Part shown: one piece after another, positions 62,340 through 64,000 of the stretch
How the letters are laid out: the number at the start of each line of letters is the position of its first letter
Position numbering within the stretch: the stretch's first letter is position 1
DNA from: Parietaria judaica
Lineage: Eukaryota; Streptophyta; Magnoliopsida; Rosales; Urticaceae
Reading direction: 5' to 3'
Assembly: GCA_954871525.1 (NCBI GenBank)
Contig: OX940872.1
Coordinates: 8,083,180 to 8,147,179, forward strand
DNA: 64,000 nucleotides
Translations under genes and position numbers: made by a program
The notes under the pieces: generated by a model
The model's database searches: none
Told to the model about the DNA's origin: nothing
Seen by the model: only the letters and a program-made list of their open reading frames with translations

Positions 62340-63010
62340 AAAAGGCCTAGTCTTTTTTCCTTGGTCTGTTTGCTCTTCTCTCTCTCAGCAGGTCAAGTCC
62401 CCAGCTAATTCTCCTCCTGTGAGGCGTTCTTGTTTCTCTATTATTTTCTTGTGGGGAAAATGGTGGCTTAAGGGGAAAGATGTGGGGTAGAGAGAGAGAG
62501 CCCAAGTCAAGCATGTTTTACCTTTGCTTGATGTGTGAATGTGTGAAAGAGAGCCCAAGTCAAACGTGTCTCTCCATAGTTTGACTTTAAATGTTTGTGT
62601 GAGAGAATGAGAGATGTAGGGTTCACAAACAAATCCCCACTAGGAATGATGGGTTTTTGCAAGAGATTGTATGTAGAGGGAGAGAGAGAAGAGAAGAGGA
62701 GAGAATTTATGGGGTTGGGTTAGTGTAAAAGGAAGAGAGCAGTATTGAAGAGAAAGAGAGGAGAAGAAACCCTAAATCTTGAGTGTAGCAGTGAAGAAAG
62801 TACAGTATTTGCCATAAGGAAAGGAACTATAGATATGGGCTCTTCAGATCTGACTCTCCCATATTCATTGTTTAGGGTTCTGGGCAGATCTCCAGCTTTA
62901 CTAAATCTATACTGGTTTAGTGATTGGAAGTGAGTCAGATGCTCATAAGCTAACAATAACACACGTTATGGTAGCTAATCACCTCAGTAATGAGATTATT
63001 TGAGAGAGAG
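62340..63010 (+). other. Likely 5' part of the MIR156 primary transcript
   Basis: CT-rich sequence at 62375-62395 followed by long GA-rich stretches (62485-62500, 62675-62710, 62740-62765) leads to the miR156 hairpin. A repeated GAGAGCCCAAGTCAA occurs at about 62506 and 62549. There is no conserved ORF. Assignment as leader is inferred from position. Confidence 0.4.
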
Positions 63011-63125
63011 AGGCGCTAAGTTTTGGTGACAGAAGAGAGTGAGCACACGCTGACAAATGTATGAAACGCATACCTTATCGGTGCGTGCTTACTTCTCTTT
63101 CTGTCAGCTTCTGCTTCCTTTGCCC
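63011..63125 (+). ncRNA. MIR156: MIR156 precursor hairpin
   Basis: The mature miR156 sequence TGACAGAAGAGAGTGAGCAC is present exactly at 63027-63046 on the 5' arm. The star strand GCTTACTTCTCTTTCTGTCAGC lies at 63087-63108 on the 3' arm. The ~40-nt loop between them and short lower-stem pairing (GGC/GCC, AAG/CTT) complete a normal plant pre-miRNA. miR156 represses SPL transcription factors and controls the juvenile-to-adult transition. The mature strand matches the miR156a-f type in every base I can recall. A 24-nt copy of the 3' arm follows at 63146-63169. Confidence 0.96.
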
Positions 63126-63169
63126 CTCTCTCTCTCACTCTTATCTCTCTTTCTGTCAGCTTCTGCTTC
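63094..63169 (+). repeat. Duplicated 3'-arm segment next to the MIR156 hairpin
   Basis: A 24-nt sequence, TCTCTTTCTGTCAGCTTCTG plus CTTC, occurs at 63094-63117 (3' arm, covering most of miR156*) and again at 63146-63169, exactly 52 bp downstream, with a CT-rich spacer. Confidence 0.9.
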
Positions 63170-64000
63170 TCTTTCATGCTTTTCCTCTCTATTTGGTTTG
63201 AATTTTCCTTTTTCATAAAGATCATATCTTTGTAGACCGTTTTCCACATCTTCTGGTGGTCAAGTGGTAATTATGGTCTAGTGGCTGAAATCCTTTTAAA
63301 GAAGTATCTAGACTATACAGATACAAACACGTATATATCAGATCGATGACACATGGATAGAGTTTTGCAGGCTTTGATGTCTTCTCAATTCTCATGCTTA
63401 TCCCTCGCTGCACACCGATCAATGAGCTAGTCTATTTAATATTGTCTCTTTGTTTGTCTGATCTTTGACTATATGTGGTCAAATGTCGAGTAATACTTAT
63501 ATTTGATCTTTATTTGTTGCTGTAATCATATGATATTATGAGAATTTTCCAGCCAAAAAAATTAAAGAACACTCACCGTGTATGGCTAGATCAGTGTTTA
63601 GCCATTTTTAAGCTCTTTTTGTTGCTTATGCATAGATCCTTGACATTTTCTTTTCTACATATCTACTCTACTGTTTGTGTGTCTTTAGTTATGATTGTGG
63701 AAGTTCGAAATGTTGGAATAGGAATGATCCAACTATATTTATCATAAGTTTAGATGGTAGTTTATGTATTCCATGGTTTATCTATAGTAGTAGATCTAAT
63801 TGTAGTGTTTTTCATCATATGATGGAAGACTTTTTGTAACCATCTTATCAAAGTATGTATTTCTCATCTTTTTGTATCTTGAATTCTCATTAACAAGAGA
63901 TTGATTTTAGATATGTATTAATCGTTGATAAATCTACATGGAATAATTAATAATAGTATGATTGCTAATTTCTTGGTTTTCGGAACATAAGGTAAACAAG
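63170..64000. other. Region downstream of the MIR156 hairpin
   Basis: AT-rich sequence that may hold the 3' part of the MIR156 primary transcript. No coding gene recognised to the end of the window. Confidence 0.45.

Overview
The window is nuclear DNA from a flowering plant, most likely a eudicot. It is AT-rich, with compact intron-bearing genes, plant-type promoters and abundant plant transposon families. I cannot name the species. Seven host genes are recognisable. In order they are a CcmA-type ABC ATPase for mitochondrial cytochrome c maturation (+, 729-1415), an RTF2-like protein (-, 2209-3390), cytosolic ribosomal protein S12 (+, 6233-7442), non-phosphorylating NADP-dependent glyceraldehyde-3-phosphate dehydrogenase GAPN/ALDH11 (+, nine exons, 12423-16789), an LRL-type bHLH transcription factor (+, five exons, 29387-32872), the cytochrome c oxidase assembly factor COA6 (-, three exons, 51507-52058), and a MIR156 microRNA gene (+, hairpin near 63011-63125).

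The rest is intergenic and mostly shaped by mobile elements. There are two related non-autonomous Mutator-like elements with long inverted arms and 9-bp target duplications (3533-5055 and 23886-24954). A 321-bp hAT element full of TCGCGA motifs sits inside intron 1 of the bHLH gene (30356-30676). An inverted-repeat element of uncertain class carries a 58-codon ORF (26544-27614). A complete but mutated 12.3-kb Ty3/Gypsy retrotransposon of Tat type lies at 34713-46997, bounded by a GTCCC target duplication. It has dual RNase H domains, a ~48-bp minisatellite and a long antisense coding region. Smaller pieces are two LINE fragments, a SINE, a decayed PIF/Harbinger ORF1, a 397-bp inverted-repeat element with a 10-bp target duplication, several solo-LTR-like remnants, and a nuclear copy of plastid rpoC2 (50249-50640).

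The host genes do not form a pathway or operon. CcmA and COA6 both serve the mitochondrial respiratory chain, and GAPN supplies cytosolic NADPH. The gene order recalls two Arabidopsis segments. RTF2, LRL3 and COA6 are neighbours near At5g58005-At5g58020, and LRL1 and ALDH11A3 are adjacent at At2g24260-At2g24270. The window therefore looks like an unreduced version of an ancestral block that was duplicated and split in Arabidopsis.

All coordinates come from reading the sequence by hand. Exon boundaries were chosen to give GT-AG introns and an open frame that matches the protein family. Element families without visible target duplications are given with low confidence.
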